The notes: generated by a model from the letters alone, not told the origin. Positions 34,944 to 45,206 are shown, counted from the stretch's first letter. The stretch is 64,000 bases of DNA from Grimontia hollisae CIP 101886 (GCF_000176515.1 NZ_ADAQ01000012.1:1-64000), one strand, 5' to 3'. Program-made: numbers and translations.

Positions 34944-36118
34944 TGACGATGGATAAACCTTCGTTCACTTCAACCTTGCTCCGGGAATGGCGACTCACAC
35001 TGTCAGATAAATGGCTGACTGCCCTACTGGGCTGGTTGCCACTGGTGTTGTTCTTAATAGTATGGGCGATATTTTCTGCGGGCACCGGGCGGAATCTCCC
35101 CATCGGTGTCGTCGACCTCGATCATAGCGCGCTGTCTCGAAACCTGGTGCGTTATTACAATGCCAGCCCAACTCTGGAAACCCGGGCGTTCAATAGCGTG
35201 GAAGAGGCATCAGCCGCACTGAACCATGCTGCAACCTATGCCACAGTGATCATTCCTGCTGACTTTGAAAAAGACACATTGCGCGATGAAAGCCCCGATG
35301 TCACGGCGCTCTATAACAGCCAGTACATTTTGATTGGGAAGCTGGTGAGTACTGCCATCACCCAAAGCCAAAGCACCTTTGCAGCGATGGTAGAAGCCAA
35401 AGGCAATATGCTGCATGGTACCACCATTGCTTCACAAGCCGCAGGCCAGTCTGTACCCGTCCGTTTCCAGCTTGTACCGCTGTTTAACAACGGCACCAAC
35501 TACGCACAGTTTCTGGTTTCCGCCATTATCCCCGCGATCTGGCAAATTGTGATTGTCGCAAGCGGCACACTTTCTATGGCATTGACAGATAGACGTGTCG
35601 GACTGGAAAGCCATTTCATGCAAGGCATCCTTGCTCCACTTGGCGCCAAAATCATGGTACTGGTTGTTCCACTCTGGTTACTGGGTGTGATGTTCACAAC
35701 CGCCATGCATTTTGGACTCGGCTGGCCAATGAATGGCAGTTGGGCTTTGCTGTTCGCCGGGCAAGGCCTGATGGTACTGGCAGGTTTAGCGGTGGGAATG
35801 CTTCTCTATCTGGGCTTCCGGCACCCAGCCCGGGCGATGAGCCTTGTAGCGGGTTTTACTGCGCCCGCATTTGCCTTTATGGGTGTCAGTTTCCCTACCA
35901 GTGAAATGCCTTTCCTTGCTCAGTGCTGGCGGGCCATGTTACCGATCAGCCACTACATCACCGTACAAATCGGCCAGTTTAACTATGGCGCGACACTGGC
36001 ACAAATGCAGCCCACGTTGTTTGCGTTAGCCGCATTCAGTATGGTGTGGCTGTTGGTTATGCTCAAATTGAAGCGCATTTGCGGTGCAACAAACACGGTC
36101 AGGGAGGTGAGCGCATGA
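34943..36118 (+). CDS. ABC-2 type permease, first of a pair
   Basis: A 391-residue inner-membrane protein of the ABC-2 (YhhJ/YbhR-like) family. One N-terminal membrane segment (LTALLGWLPLVLFLIVWAIFSAG) is followed by a large periplasmic domain (about 50-190, LPIGVVDLDHSALSRNLVRYYNASP...ALYNSQYILIGKL), and then five or six membrane segments (FLVSAIIPAIWQIVIVASG to FALAAFSMVWLLVMLKL). ATG codons at 34943 and 34949 are both possible. It overlaps the second permease gene by four bases. The usual partner ATPase is absent from this operon. Confidence 0.85.
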   Translation: MTMDKPSFTSTLLREWRLTLSDKWLTALLGWLPLVLFLIVWAIFSAGTGRNLPIGVVDLDHSALSRNLVRYYNASPTLETRAFNSVEEASAALNHAATYATVIIPADFEKDTLRDESPDVTALYNSQYILIGKLVSTAITQSQSTFAAMVEAKGNMLHGTTIASQAAGQSVPVRFQLVPLFNNGTNYAQFLVSAIIPAIWQIVIVASGTLSMALTDRRVGLESHFMQGILAPLGAKIMVLVVPLWLLGVMFTTAMHFGLGWPMNGSWALLFAGQGLMVLAGLAVGMLLYLGFRHPARAMSLVAGFTAPAFAFMGVSFPTSEMPFLAQCWRAMLPISHYITVQIGQFNYGATLAQMQPTLFALAAFSMVWLLVMLKLKRICGATNTVREVSA

Positions 36119-37218
36119 GCTGGGGATCTCTGTTTAAACAAGAACTCAAGGCATTGTTCAGCAATCCGGCCGTGCTCTTTACCGTGTTCGGCGGCATTGT
36201 GATCTATTCGTTGCTCTACCCCCTGCCCTATGAGAACCAACTTCCCAGGGAACTTCGCATAGCTGTGATCGATCACGACAACAGCCAACTGAGCCGTAAG
36301 TTTACCCGAATGCTCGACGCGACCCCACAGCTTTCTGTCACTATGCACCTCAGCGCCGAACAGCAAGCCAGCCCTGAGATCGCCGGTGGCAAGATTGAAG
36401 GCGTCGTGGTCATTCCACACGACTTCTACCGTGATCTTCTGCTCGGTACAAGCCCTGTCATTTCGGTTGGCGGCGATGCCTCATTTTTCCTTACCTACGG
36501 CACGATCGCGGAAGGTGTGGTGAATACCGGGAGCACGCTGGGCGCCAAGGTAAAAGCTATCCGGGCAATGATCCACGATATTCCTCTGCCAGCAGCAAAA
36601 CAGGTCTCACCCTTCTCACTGAATATCGTACCAGTATTTAACCCTACCATCGGTTATAGCAACTACGTCGTACCCGGTGTGTTTATGCTGATTTTGCAGC
36701 AAACCCTGTTGATTGCTTCTGGCATGCTGGCGAGCATGAACCCGCACAATGGAGCAAAAAACCTCATCACCCGTACGGCAATTTTGATGGCGATTTACAG
36801 TATCATGGCGATGTACTATCTCGGTGCAAGCTTTGATTTAAATGGCGTTAACCGCCTGGCAGATCCGGTGAGTCTCGCCATCATCCTGTTGCCTTTTTTG
36901 CTGGCGACGATCGGGTTAGGCACCTTTATTGGAACGCTGATTCCCAGACCGGAAATCATCACGCTGGTCGTGCTGTTAAGCTCGATGCCTCTGCTGTTCA
37001 CATCGGGCTTTGTCTGGCCATCCAGTGAATTACCGCCCTGGTTAAATACACTGGCACAACTGGCACCCTCGACGCCTGCGATCCAAGCCACGATTCAGCT
37101 CAACCAGATGGGTGCCACACTTCAAAGCCAGATAGGGCACCTCTCCCATCTCTGGCTGTTAGCAGTGGTGTTCCTGTGCCTTATCCTGTCTAGTCGAGGG
37201 AAACACCCATCCACCTAA
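36115..37218 (+). CDS. ABC-2 type permease, second of a pair
   Basis: A 367-residue paralogue of the preceding gene: an N-terminal membrane segment (AVLFTVFGGIVIYSLLYPLPY), a periplasmic domain (LPRELRIAVIDHDNSQLSRKFTRMLDATPQL, VVIPHDFYRDLLLGTSPVISVGGDASFFL), and C-terminal membrane segments (YVVPGVFMLILQQTLLIASG to LWLLAVVFLCLILSS). I chose the ATG at 36115 since GGAGGTGAG lies just upstream and the start overlaps the previous stop (ATGA). The longer frame begins inside the previous gene. With the first permease it probably forms a heterodimeric exporter. The cargo is unknown. Confidence 0.85.
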   Translation: MSWGSLFKQELKALFSNPAVLFTVFGGIVIYSLLYPLPYENQLPRELRIAVIDHDNSQLSRKFTRMLDATPQLSVTMHLSAEQQASPEIAGGKIEGVVVIPHDFYRDLLLGTSPVISVGGDASFFLTYGTIAEGVVNTGSTLGAKVKAIRAMIHDIPLPAAKQVSPFSLNIVPVFNPTIGYSNYVVPGVFMLILQQTLLIASGMLASMNPHNGAKNLITRTAILMAIYSIMAMYYLGASFDLNGVNRLADPVSLAIILLPFLLATIGLGTFIGTLIPRPEIITLVVLLSSMPLLFTSGFVWPSSELPPWLNTLAQLAPSTPAIQATIQLNQMGATLQSQIGHLSHLWLLAVVFLCLILSSRGKHPST

Positions 37219-37271
37219 ACAGTGAGCTCTGTTAATGGCGGAACCACCTCACCACGGATGAGGGAAACACA

Positions 37272-37300
37272 AACAGGTGGATAGTTATCCGCCTGTTTTT
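37272..37300. terminator. Bidirectional terminator between the exporter and lacI-type genes
   Basis: acaggtggat pairs with atccgcctgt around a short loop, with A-run and T-run on either side. The 3' side overlaps the stop codon region of the minus-strand LacI gene. Confidence 0.78.
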
Positions 37301-38349
37301 CTGACTGCCGTGGTTTCCCTCACCACCAATTTTGCTTCCAGCTCCAGGGTATCACTGACCCTTTCGCCAGCCAGCCTTGCCAGCAGGTAATCCGCGGCTT
37401 TTTCGCCCATTTCTTTTGATGGCACCTGCATCGTCGTCAATGCCGGATGGATATGGGACGCCATGGCAACATCATCAAACCCGACAATCGACAGCTCTTC
37501 TGGCACCCGGATACCGAGTGACTGCGCTTCGAACAATGCCCCCATGGCAATGATGTCGTTACCACAAACGATTGCCGTCGGTCTGGGGGTGAATGTCATC
37601 AGCTTACGTAATGCCTGTCGGCTTTCTGCCAGATCGTAGCGACATTCAATGATGTGTTCCGGTGCCAGCTCAATACCGTGCGCTGTGAGGGTATCGATAC
37701 AGCCCGCAAGACGATCCTTGGCGCGGTCATTCAATCGGGTAATACCGGAAATTGCCGCAAACTGAGTGTGCCCTAAATCCAGCAGGAACTGGGTGAGACG
37801 GGTCGCTGCGCGGTAGTTGTCAAAGCCGATACAGGGGTGCGGCAAATCAGGCTTAAACGACCAGGTGTACAGGTAAGGCAGCTGTTTATTGTGCAAAATG
37901 TCGAACAGTTGGGGTTGGTGTTCCGCCCCGACTAACATCAACCCTTCCACGCCGCGGGAGATCAGGCGTTCGGCCTGCGCCAGCTCTTCTTCTGTCGAAT
38001 AATCAGAACTGGCAATAAACAGGGTGTATCCCTTTTCCTGCAGCCGTCGCTGGAATGCCTGTATTCCCTCGGCGAAGATGTCGTTGTCAATAGTAGGGAC
38101 AATCACGCCAATGGTACGGGAGCGCTGCGAAGCCAGGGCTTGCGCTGCGCCATGGGGAATGTAACCAAGGGATTCAATGGCACACCGGATAAGCTTTCCC
38201 CGCTTCTCACTGACCGCAGACGGATTCGCCAGATAACGGGAAACCGTCGCCGTAGAAACGCCCGCCGCCATGGCGACATCTTCCGCCGTTGGGGCATCTG
38301 AGGCCTTTTTTTGTAAGCGCTTACGTGAAAATGGCATCTCTTTTGTCAT
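37285..38349 (-). CDS. LacI-family repressor of the DHPS operon
   Basis: A 354-residue LacI/GalR regulator. Residues 19-65 form the helix-turn-helix and hinge (TAEDVAMAAGVSTATVSRYLANPSAVSEKRGKLIRCAIESLGY). The rest is a periplasmic-binding-like sensor (IGVIVPTIDNDIFAEGIQAFQRRLQEKGY, HPCIGFDNYRAATRLTQFLLDLGH, PTAIVCGNDIIAMGALFEAQSLGI, ELSIVGFDDVAMASHIHPALTTM). It is divergent from the TRAP/hps/suy operon, and both a 20-bp palindrome in front of that operon and a related palindrome inside its own first codons are seen. I infer that it represses the operon until DHPS or a pathway intermediate binds, and that it controls itself. Confidence 0.88.
   Translation of the reverse strand: MTKEMPFSRKRLQKKASDAPTAEDVAMAAGVSTATVSRYLANPSAVSEKRGKLIRCAIESLGYIPHGAAQALASQRSRTIGVIVPTIDNDIFAEGIQAFQRRLQEKGYTLFIASSDYSTEEELAQAERLISRGVEGLMLVGAEHQPQLFDILHNKQLPYLYTWSFKPDLPHPCIGFDNYRAATRLTQFLLDLGHTQFAAISGITRLNDRAKDRLAGCIDTLTAHGIELAPEHIIECRYDLAESRQALRKLMTFTPRPTAIVCGNDIIAMGALFEAQSLGIRVPEELSIVGFDDVAMASHIHPALTTMQVPSKEMGEKAADYLLARLAGERVSDTLELEAKLVVRETTAVRKTGG
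38312..38325. promoter_or_regulatory. LacI-type operator inside the regulator gene
   Basis: The 12-bp core GTAAGCGCTTAC (38313-38324) is a perfect palindrome and is identical to the core of the operator at 38471-38490. The centres of the two sites are 162 bp apart, so looping is possible. It lies about eight codons into the regulator's own reading frame. Confidence 0.75.
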
Positions 38350-38438
38350 AGAAAGTTATACCCTTGGCTCAAATTTGGGATTTATAAACCATAAGTTACC
38401 TCATTATAGCGCTCCTTGAAAAATTCATCGCCAGAAAC

Positions 38439-38468
38439 TTGACAGTTATTTAATCATTCCTCTACCTT
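38439..38468 (+). promoter_or_regulatory. Putative sigma-70 promoter of the DHPS operon
   Basis: TTGACA at 38439-38444 is a consensus -35 box. TACCTT at 38463-38468 is a moderate -10 box at an 18-base distance. The transcription start would then fall inside the operator at 38471-38490, the classic place for repression. Confidence 0.5.
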
Positions 38469-38470
38469 CA

Positions 38471-38490
38471 AAATGTAAGCGCTTACATTT
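38471..38490. promoter_or_regulatory. LacI-type operator in front of the DHPS operon
   Basis: A perfect 20-bp palindrome, AAATGTAAGCGCTTACATTT, with the central CG typical of LacI/GalR operators. It lies 88 bases before the first gene and just after a TTGACA box. Confidence 0.88.
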
Positions 38491-38577
38491 AACAATCAAT
38501 TCACAATCAGCACAAGTGCGATATCTATAATCTGGCGACTGACAACCAGCCGACTGCTCACTGAGAGGGAATACAAC

Positions 38578-38799
38578 ATGAGGTTAAGGAAACGCTACGC
38601 CCTACCTGCAGTGCTTTTTTCACTCTATTTCCTCAATGTGATTGCCACCAAGATTCAGATCATTTCAGGGACCACATCCATTGTTCGTGTTGGTGATGTT
38701 GGGGAGTTTCTTTTGCTCCTTTTCGCTTCACTGACTTTCGTCGTCGCAATGCTGTCAGCAGAAAGGGAAGCTGAGAGTCATTCGACAGGGTTACGATAA
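38578..38799 (+). CDS. Small two-helix membrane protein, first gene of DHPS operon
   Basis: A 73-residue protein with two hydrophobic segments (LPAVLFSLYFLNVIATKI and GEFLLLLFASLTFVVAML) and a charged tail (SAEREAESHSTGLR). GAGGGA precedes the ATG at a good distance, and the gene lies between the operator and the TRAP binding-protein gene, 19 bases before the latter. I do not recognise the family. It might be an accessory to the TRAP transporter or an uncharacterised sulfonate-uptake factor. The position makes it a real gene more likely than not. Confidence 0.6.
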   Translation: MRLRKRYALPAVLFSLYFLNVIATKIQIISGTTSIVRVGDVGEFLLLLFASLTFVVAMLSAEREAESHSTGLR

Positions 38800-38818
38800 A
38801 AGCTGAAAGGAAGTAGAT

Positions 38819-39973
38819 ATGTCTGTTCACCATAAGGATGACTCCCCACAAAATGCAGAGCGTCGCCGTTTCCTCGACATCGCCAAAAAAGCAGGCTTTA
38901 CAGCAGCGGTTGTTGCCGGTGCCTCTGGTGCCTTGCTGACGTCAACCAGCGCAAACGCAGCCGCCAATGAAGAAAAAGAGCGCCAGAAGCGGGCAAAATA
39001 CATCATGACCGTTGCAACGGCATACATTATTGGTGCATCGCGCAGCTATCCCATCATGCAACTGGATTTCAAGGAAAACATCCAGAACATGACCAACGGA
39101 GAGGTGTACGTCAGGCTGGCACCCGGCGGCCAGTTGGGTGCAGGTGGTGCGCTGGCACAGAAAGTACAGGCAGGCACAATTCAGGCCGCGCAACATTCCC
39201 TTTCTAACTTTGCGCCGTTTGCTCCGGCTGTCGACCTTATCAACATTCCTTACTGGTGCGGTGAAAACCAAACGTTTATTAACCTGGTGACATCAGAAGC
39301 ATGGAAAGCAGAAATTCACCCCAAAGTGGAAGCCAGGGGCTTTAAGCCGCTTTGGTATGTGGTGATTGACCCAAGGGTTGTCGCGTTGCGCAACGGCCTT
39401 GAAGGTCCAATCAAAACCCCGGATCAAATGGAAGGCATTAAATTCCGTGTACCGGGTTCTAAAATTCTCCAGCAATTTTACCGTTTGCTTGGTGCCAACC
39501 CGACACCGGTTGCATGGGGGGAAACGCCTTCCGCCATCAAACAGGGTGTGGCAGATGCCCTCGACCCATCCGTTGAGGCACTGAATGTATTCGGCTTTAA
39601 AGATGTCCTGTCCTGGGTCACTTTTAACCGGTCAGTGCCAGACTCTCAGGTTTTCTCTTGCAACCTTGAATGGTTCAACAGCCTGCCGGGCCACATTCAG
39701 GAAGGCATTGAGTTCGCAAGCGAAGTGACCTCGTTGCAGAATCTGGCGAAAGTGCCGGCCGCTCGTGCCTATGCCATGGCTGAACTCAGCCGTGCCGGCG
39801 TGCAGTTTTATGCCCCCAGCGACGACGAAATGGCATTGTGGGCAAATAAAGCAGGCCATCAGCTCCCGGCATGGGACGCCTTTAAAACCGAACTTGCCGG
39901 CTCTAAAGCGACCTTCGACAAACTACTGGATGCAGCAAATAACAACGAAGGCCCCTATGTTCACGATGTGTAA
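38819..39973 (+). CDS. hpsK: TRAP transporter substrate-binding protein (DctP family), probably DHPS
   Basis: A 384-residue periplasmic binding protein with a twin-arginine signal (RRRFLDIAKKAGFTAAVVAGA, cut near ANAAANEE). The DctP fold is seen in the segments GEVYVRLAPGGQLGAGGALAQKVQAGTIQAAQHSLSNFAPF, NGLEGPIKTPDQMEGIKFRVPGSKILQQFYRLLGANPTPVAWGE and IKQGVADALDPSVEALNVFGFKDV. In known DHPS-degrading bacteria a TRAP carrier (HpsKLM) brings in the substrate, and the downstream genes support the same role here. The gene symbol is by context. Tat export fits a folded binding protein. Confidence 0.8.
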   Translation: MSVHHKDDSPQNAERRRFLDIAKKAGFTAAVVAGASGALLTSTSANAAANEEKERQKRAKYIMTVATAYIIGASRSYPIMQLDFKENIQNMTNGEVYVRLAPGGQLGAGGALAQKVQAGTIQAAQHSLSNFAPFAPAVDLINIPYWCGENQTFINLVTSEAWKAEIHPKVEARGFKPLWYVVIDPRVVALRNGLEGPIKTPDQMEGIKFRVPGSKILQQFYRLLGANPTPVAWGETPSAIKQGVADALDPSVEALNVFGFKDVLSWVTFNRSVPDSQVFSCNLEWFNSLPGHIQEGIEFASEVTSLQNLAKVPAARAYAMAELSRAGVQFYAPSDDEMALWANKAGHQLPAWDAFKTELAGSKATFDKLLDAANNNEGPYVHDV

Positions 39974-40043
39974 TTAAGGCAGCTGCCGTATGGCCGGCCT
40001 GTCGTCCATACGGTCACCCCATTCTTTCTGAAACGGACCTTGG

Positions 40044-40565
40044 ATGCGCGTAATGAATCTTCTCAAACACATCGATGAAAATGGTGAACGCTGGTTACTG
40101 CTGTTCTTCTACACCACCATTGTGATCACCATCGCCATGGAAGTACTGCGCCGGTTTGTGTTCAGTTACTCCTCCATATGGGGTGAAGAAGTGGCAAGGT
40201 ACGCCTTTATTTATCTGGCATGGATTGGCGCATCCGCCGCCGTCAGAGAACGCGCCCACATTCGTATTGATGTATTGCTGCACTATTTGCCTAACCGTGG
40301 GAAGGCATTTGTCTATCTGGTTGGAGATATTGCCACCTTTATTGTTGCCGTGTTCGCCCTCTACTGGTCAATTCATCCAATTGAAGTGTCAATAAAATTT
40401 GGGTCAGTGACCCACGGCCTTGGGGTCAGTCAGGCATGGTTTCTTGCCGCAGTTCCTCTGGGGTTTTCCATGATGATCTTCCGGCTGGTCCAATCTATGT
40501 ACCGGGATATCCATAGCCTGACACGCAACACTCCGGTGTTTGAAGGCAATAAGCTGTTTGATTAG
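40044..40565 (+). CDS. hpsL: TRAP transporter small permease (DctQ family)
   Basis: A 173-residue membrane protein with four helices, as expected for DctQ: LLLFFYTTIVITIAMEVLRRFVF, FIYLAWIGASAAVRERAHIRIDVLL (with the conserved arginine-rich loop), AFVYLVGDIATFIVAVFALYW and AWFLAAVPLGFSMMIFRLVQ. It pairs with the large permease encoded 8 bases downstream. An in-frame ATG at 40053 is an alternative start. The symbol follows the DHPS cluster context. Confidence 0.85.
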   Translation: MRVMNLLKHIDENGERWLLLFFYTTIVITIAMEVLRRFVFSYSSIWGEEVARYAFIYLAWIGASAAVRERAHIRIDVLLHYLPNRGKAFVYLVGDIATFIVAVFALYWSIHPIEVSIKFGSVTHGLGVSQAWFLAAVPLGFSMMIFRLVQSMYRDIHSLTRNTPVFEGNKLFD

Positions 40566-40573
40566 GAGATCCC

Positions 40574-41884
40574 ATGCTGAATTACTACACACAACAGGTC
40601 TCCATCGAGCTTGGCTGGGAATTTTACGGTCCCGTTATCGCCATGCTGGTGCTTATCACTTTTGCAGTGCCGGTCTGGGTATCGCTGGGGCTGGGTTCTA
40701 TTGCCCTGCTGTTTATCACCGATGTTCTTCCCCTCTCCCTGTTTGGAGAATCTCTGTTCGATGGTATTGATGCCTTCGCGCTGATTGCCGTCCCGCTTTT
40801 TATCCTGACCGGGGATGTGCTGGTAAGAACCGGGCTTTCAACCAAGTTGCTCGATGTGGCAGAAGCGAGTGTTGGCGGGGCAAAAGCGGGATTTGGCAGT
40901 GCTACCGTATTGGGCTGTGGCTTCTTTGCCTGTATCTCCGGTTCAGATGCCGCAGGCGCAGCGGCAGTTGGCAGGATGACCATCGACCGGCTGGTGACGC
41001 AGGGCTATCCCAAACCTTACGCCTGTGCACTGGTGGCAGCCGGTGCCTGTACCGGGATCCTTATCCCGCCATCCATTGCCTACATCATTATTGGTCTGGT
41101 GCTGGGCATTTCCGCGTCCACCCTGTTTCTGGCAGCGGCCGTGCCCGGGATCATGGTGATGATGGCCATTATGCTGACCAACGTGGTGATGAACCGTATC
41201 CACGGTTACGAAAACGCCGGGCAAGGTTTCTCACTCAAACGCTGGCTGGCGGTGGTAATTGATGCACGTTATGCGCTGCTGGTACCGGTGATCATTCTGG
41301 GCGGTATTTATTCCGGTGTCTTTACGCCCACTGAAGCAGCCGCTGTTGCTGTGGTCGTGACCATCATTATCGGCCTTTTGCAGGGCACACTGAAAATCCG
41401 CGATTTCCCGAAAATGCTGGAAAGCTCGGCCAAAGTAAACGGGGTCATCCTGCCTATCATCGCGCTCAGTTTGCCATTGGCACAGACGCTGGCTGCCCTT
41501 CAGGTGCCACAGGCATTTGTGGAAACCATGACATCGTTTACCGACAGCCGCACTGTGCTGATCCTGATTATGATTGGCATCCTGATCATCGCTGGCTGCT
41601 TTATGGAAACCACACCAAATATTCTGATTTTATCGCCTATCCTGCTGCCGCTGGCACGCGAGATCGGCATGGAAGATGTGCAATTTTGCATCATGATGGT
41701 GACAGCACTGGGTGTCGGCTTCATCACACCGCCACTTGGTCTGAACCTCTTTGTTGTATCCGGATTAACGGGGACCTCGGTACTTAAGATTGCCGCGCGA
41801 TCGGGGCCCTACGTGATATCCATGTTAACGGTGGTATTGCTGCTGGCATTTATCCCCGAATTATCGCTCTGGGCATTGGATTAA
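40574..41884 (+). CDS. hpsM: TRAP transporter large permease (DctM family)
   Basis: A 436-residue permease with about 12 hydrophobic segments. Typical DctM words are FALIAVPLFILTGDVLVRTGLSTKLLDVAE, GFGSATVLGCGFFACISGSDAAGAAAVGRMTIDRLVTQGYPKPYACALVAAGACTGILIPPSIAYII, GIYSGVFTPTEAAAVAVVVTIIIGLL and FCIMMVTALGVGFITPPLGLNLFVVSGL. It carries the substrate with sodium. TAGGAG lies 6 bases before the ATG. It completes the TRAP system of the DHPS operon. The next gene, hpsN, follows after about 86 bases. Confidence 0.92.
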   Translation: MLNYYTQQVSIELGWEFYGPVIAMLVLITFAVPVWVSLGLGSIALLFITDVLPLSLFGESLFDGIDAFALIAVPLFILTGDVLVRTGLSTKLLDVAEASVGGAKAGFGSATVLGCGFFACISGSDAAGAAAVGRMTIDRLVTQGYPKPYACALVAAGACTGILIPPSIAYIIIGLVLGISASTLFLAAAVPGIMVMMAIMLTNVVMNRIHGYENAGQGFSLKRWLAVVIDARYALLVPVIILGGIYSGVFTPTEAAAVAVVVTIIIGLLQGTLKIRDFPKMLESSAKVNGVILPIIALSLPLAQTLAALQVPQAFVETMTSFTDSRTVLILIMIGILIIAGCFMETTPNILILSPILLPLAREIGMEDVQFCIMMVTALGVGFITPPLGLNLFVVSGLTGTSVLKIAARSGPYVISMLTVVLLLAFIPELSLWALD

Positions 41885-41898
41885 CGACACGTAACTAA

Positions 41899-43275
<1,377 letters not shown>

Positions 43276-43296
43276 TTGAAACAGTAAGGATCAGAG

Positions 43297-44073
43297 ATGA
43301 CGGTCAGCATGATACAGCAGCTTTTTAGCCTTGAAGGTCAGGTTGTACTGGTCACTGGGGCAGGTTCCGGTATAGGCCAGCGCATGGCCTATGCCCTCGC
43401 CGCAGCCGGTGCCAAAGTGGTACTCGCGGGGCGCCACGCTGAAACACTGGCACAGACCGCACTCGCCATTGCCGGAGAAGACGGGGATGCTGCCATTGAA
43501 ACGGTCGACCTTAGCAAGCGGGAAACGCTGCCCCGCTTAATTGAAAAAGCATCATCACACTTTGGCGCACCAGACATTCTGGTGAATGCGGCTGGCATCA
43601 ACCTGCGCCAGCCTGCCGATGACATCACGCTGGAAAGCTGGGACATCACATTGAACCTTAACCTGTCTGTCCCTTTTTTTCTGGCCAAAGCCTGCCTGCC
43701 CGGCATGCGGGCAAAAGGCCGGGGGAAGATCATCAATATTGGATCGCTGCAAAGCTATCGCGCTTTTGCCAACTCGATTCCTTATGGCGCATCAAAAGGC
43801 GGGGTCGCGCAGCTGACACGCGCAATGGCGGAAGCCTGGTCAAAAGAAGGCATCACCACCAACGCCATTGCGCCGGGGTTCTTCCAGACACCGTTGACCG
43901 AAAAAGTCTTCAGTGATGATTCACTCTCGGCGCACCATGCAGCCATGACGGCTATTGGACGCAATGGTGAGCTGAACGATTTTGACGGGTTGACTGTGTT
44001 TCTGGCTTCACGTGCATCGGATTACATCACAGGCCAGATGATCGCACTCGATGGCGGCTACACCGCTAAATAG
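43297..44073 (+). CDS. hpsO: Short-chain dehydrogenase, DHPS 2-dehydrogenase
   Basis: A 258-residue SDR with the cofactor motif TGAGSGIG, NAAG as LVNAAGI, catalytic Ser in INIGSLQSY, and the YxxxK motif as YGASKGG. The C-terminus DYITGQMIALDGGYTAK is typical. In Cupriavidus pinatubonensis HpsO oxidises (S)-DHPS to dihydroxyacetone sulfonate, and HpsP reduces this to (R)-DHPS, so together they convert one enantiomer into the form that HpsN accepts. It is placed between hpsN and hpsP here. SDR sequence alone would not fix the substrate. Confidence 0.85.
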   Translation: MTVSMIQQLFSLEGQVVLVTGAGSGIGQRMAYALAAAGAKVVLAGRHAETLAQTALAIAGEDGDAAIETVDLSKRETLPRLIEKASSHFGAPDILVNAAGINLRQPADDITLESWDITLNLNLSVPFFLAKACLPGMRAKGRGKIINIGSLQSYRAFANSIPYGASKGGVAQLTRAMAEAWSKEGITTNAIAPGFFQTPLTEKVFSDDSLSAHHAAMTAIGRNGELNDFDGLTVFLASRASDYITGQMIALDGGYTAK

Positions 44074-44092
44074 GCAAGAAGGAATAGCAACC

Positions 44093-45100
44093 ATGGATAT
44101 GAAAGCTCTGGTTTACACAGGCCCGAAACAAATGACCTACCGCAACGAGGAAATGCCAACGCCCCGAGAAGGTGAAGTGTTGGTCGAAATTCGCGCAGTG
44201 GGGATTTGCGGGTCTGATTTACACGCCTACCTCGGCCACGATGAACGTCGTCCTGCCCCGCTGATTTTGGGGCATGAAGGTGCAGGCATTGTTCACGGTG
44301 GCGAATGGGATCAACAAGCCGTGGTCATCAACCCACTGGTCAGCTGTGGCGAATGTGAATACTGCCTGACCGGCTTTACAAACCAGTGTCAGTCTCGCCA
44401 GATCATTTCCATGCCACCAAGGGAAGGCGCATTCGCGGAGTTTATCGCCATTCCCAAGCGCAATCTGGTACCTGTCCCAGAAGGTATGTCACTGAGCACA
44501 GCCTCGCTCGCTGAGCCCATTGCCACAGGTTGGCACGCAGTCAGCAAAGGGGCAGAGCTGAGCAAGCGGCCTCTGGCGGAAAACAGAGCGCTGGTTTATG
44601 GCGGCGGAGCAGTCGGCCTTGCAGCCGCGCTTTCACTGGCGGCACAAGGCTGCAAACACATTTATCTGGCAGAAACCAATGCCCTGCGGCGCAAAACCGT
44701 TGAAAAAGCCTGCCCTTGCAACGTATTCGACCCGCTTACCGATGATGTGATAAGCGAAAACAGCATCGATCTGGTAGTGGATTGTGTGGGGAACAAGCAC
44801 ACACGAATGGGGGCTTCCGCGGCAGTCAAACCCGGCGGTGTGATCATCCATGTCGGACTGCAAGACAGCCTGGAAGGGTTGGATGTACGCAAGTTCACCC
44901 TACAGGAAGTGACCTTCGCCGGCAGTTACACCTACACCATGCAGGATTTCAAGGCAACGCTTGAGGCCATGCACAACGGTGCGCTGGGCGCACTGGACTG
45001 GATTCAGGAGCGTCCGCTCAGTGATGGTGCGAACGCTTTTGACGATTTACTTCACGGACGTATTGCCGCTGCCAAAGTGGTACTGCTTCCCGAAGGGTAA
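44093..45100 (+). CDS. hpsP: Zinc-dependent alcohol dehydrogenase, DHPS 2-dehydrogenase
   Basis: A 335-residue medium-chain dehydrogenase. The catalytic zinc site is in VGICGSDLHAYLGHDERRPAPLILGHEGAG, the structural zinc cysteines lie in CGECEYCLTGFTNQC, and the NAD-binding motif is VYGGGAVGLAAALSLAAQGC. It lacks a few residues of the usual length (345-350) but all key positions are present. By cluster context it is HpsP, which links dihydroxyacetone sulfonate and (R)-DHPS. I chose the ATG at 44093 (MDMKALVYTGPKQM) with AGAAGGAA upstream, 19 bases after hpsO. Confidence 0.87.
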   Translation: MDMKALVYTGPKQMTYRNEEMPTPREGEVLVEIRAVGICGSDLHAYLGHDERRPAPLILGHEGAGIVHGGEWDQQAVVINPLVSCGECEYCLTGFTNQCQSRQIISMPPREGAFAEFIAIPKRNLVPVPEGMSLSTASLAEPIATGWHAVSKGAELSKRPLAENRALVYGGGAVGLAAALSLAAQGCKHIYLAETNALRRKTVEKACPCNVFDPLTDDVISENSIDLVVDCVGNKHTRMGASAAVKPGGVIIHVGLQDSLEGLDVRKFTLQEVTFAGSYTYTMQDFKATLEAMHNGALGALDWIQERPLSDGANAFDDLLHGRIAAAKVVLLPEG

Positions 45101-45206
45101 TCAAACACCAAGGCAAGACGGCAAGCAGGTTCGCCCAGACTGTACACCGCCATGCTGAGGACAGAAGGCAATGCGATTTAACACCCCGATTCAAAAGGAG
45201 ATGAAA

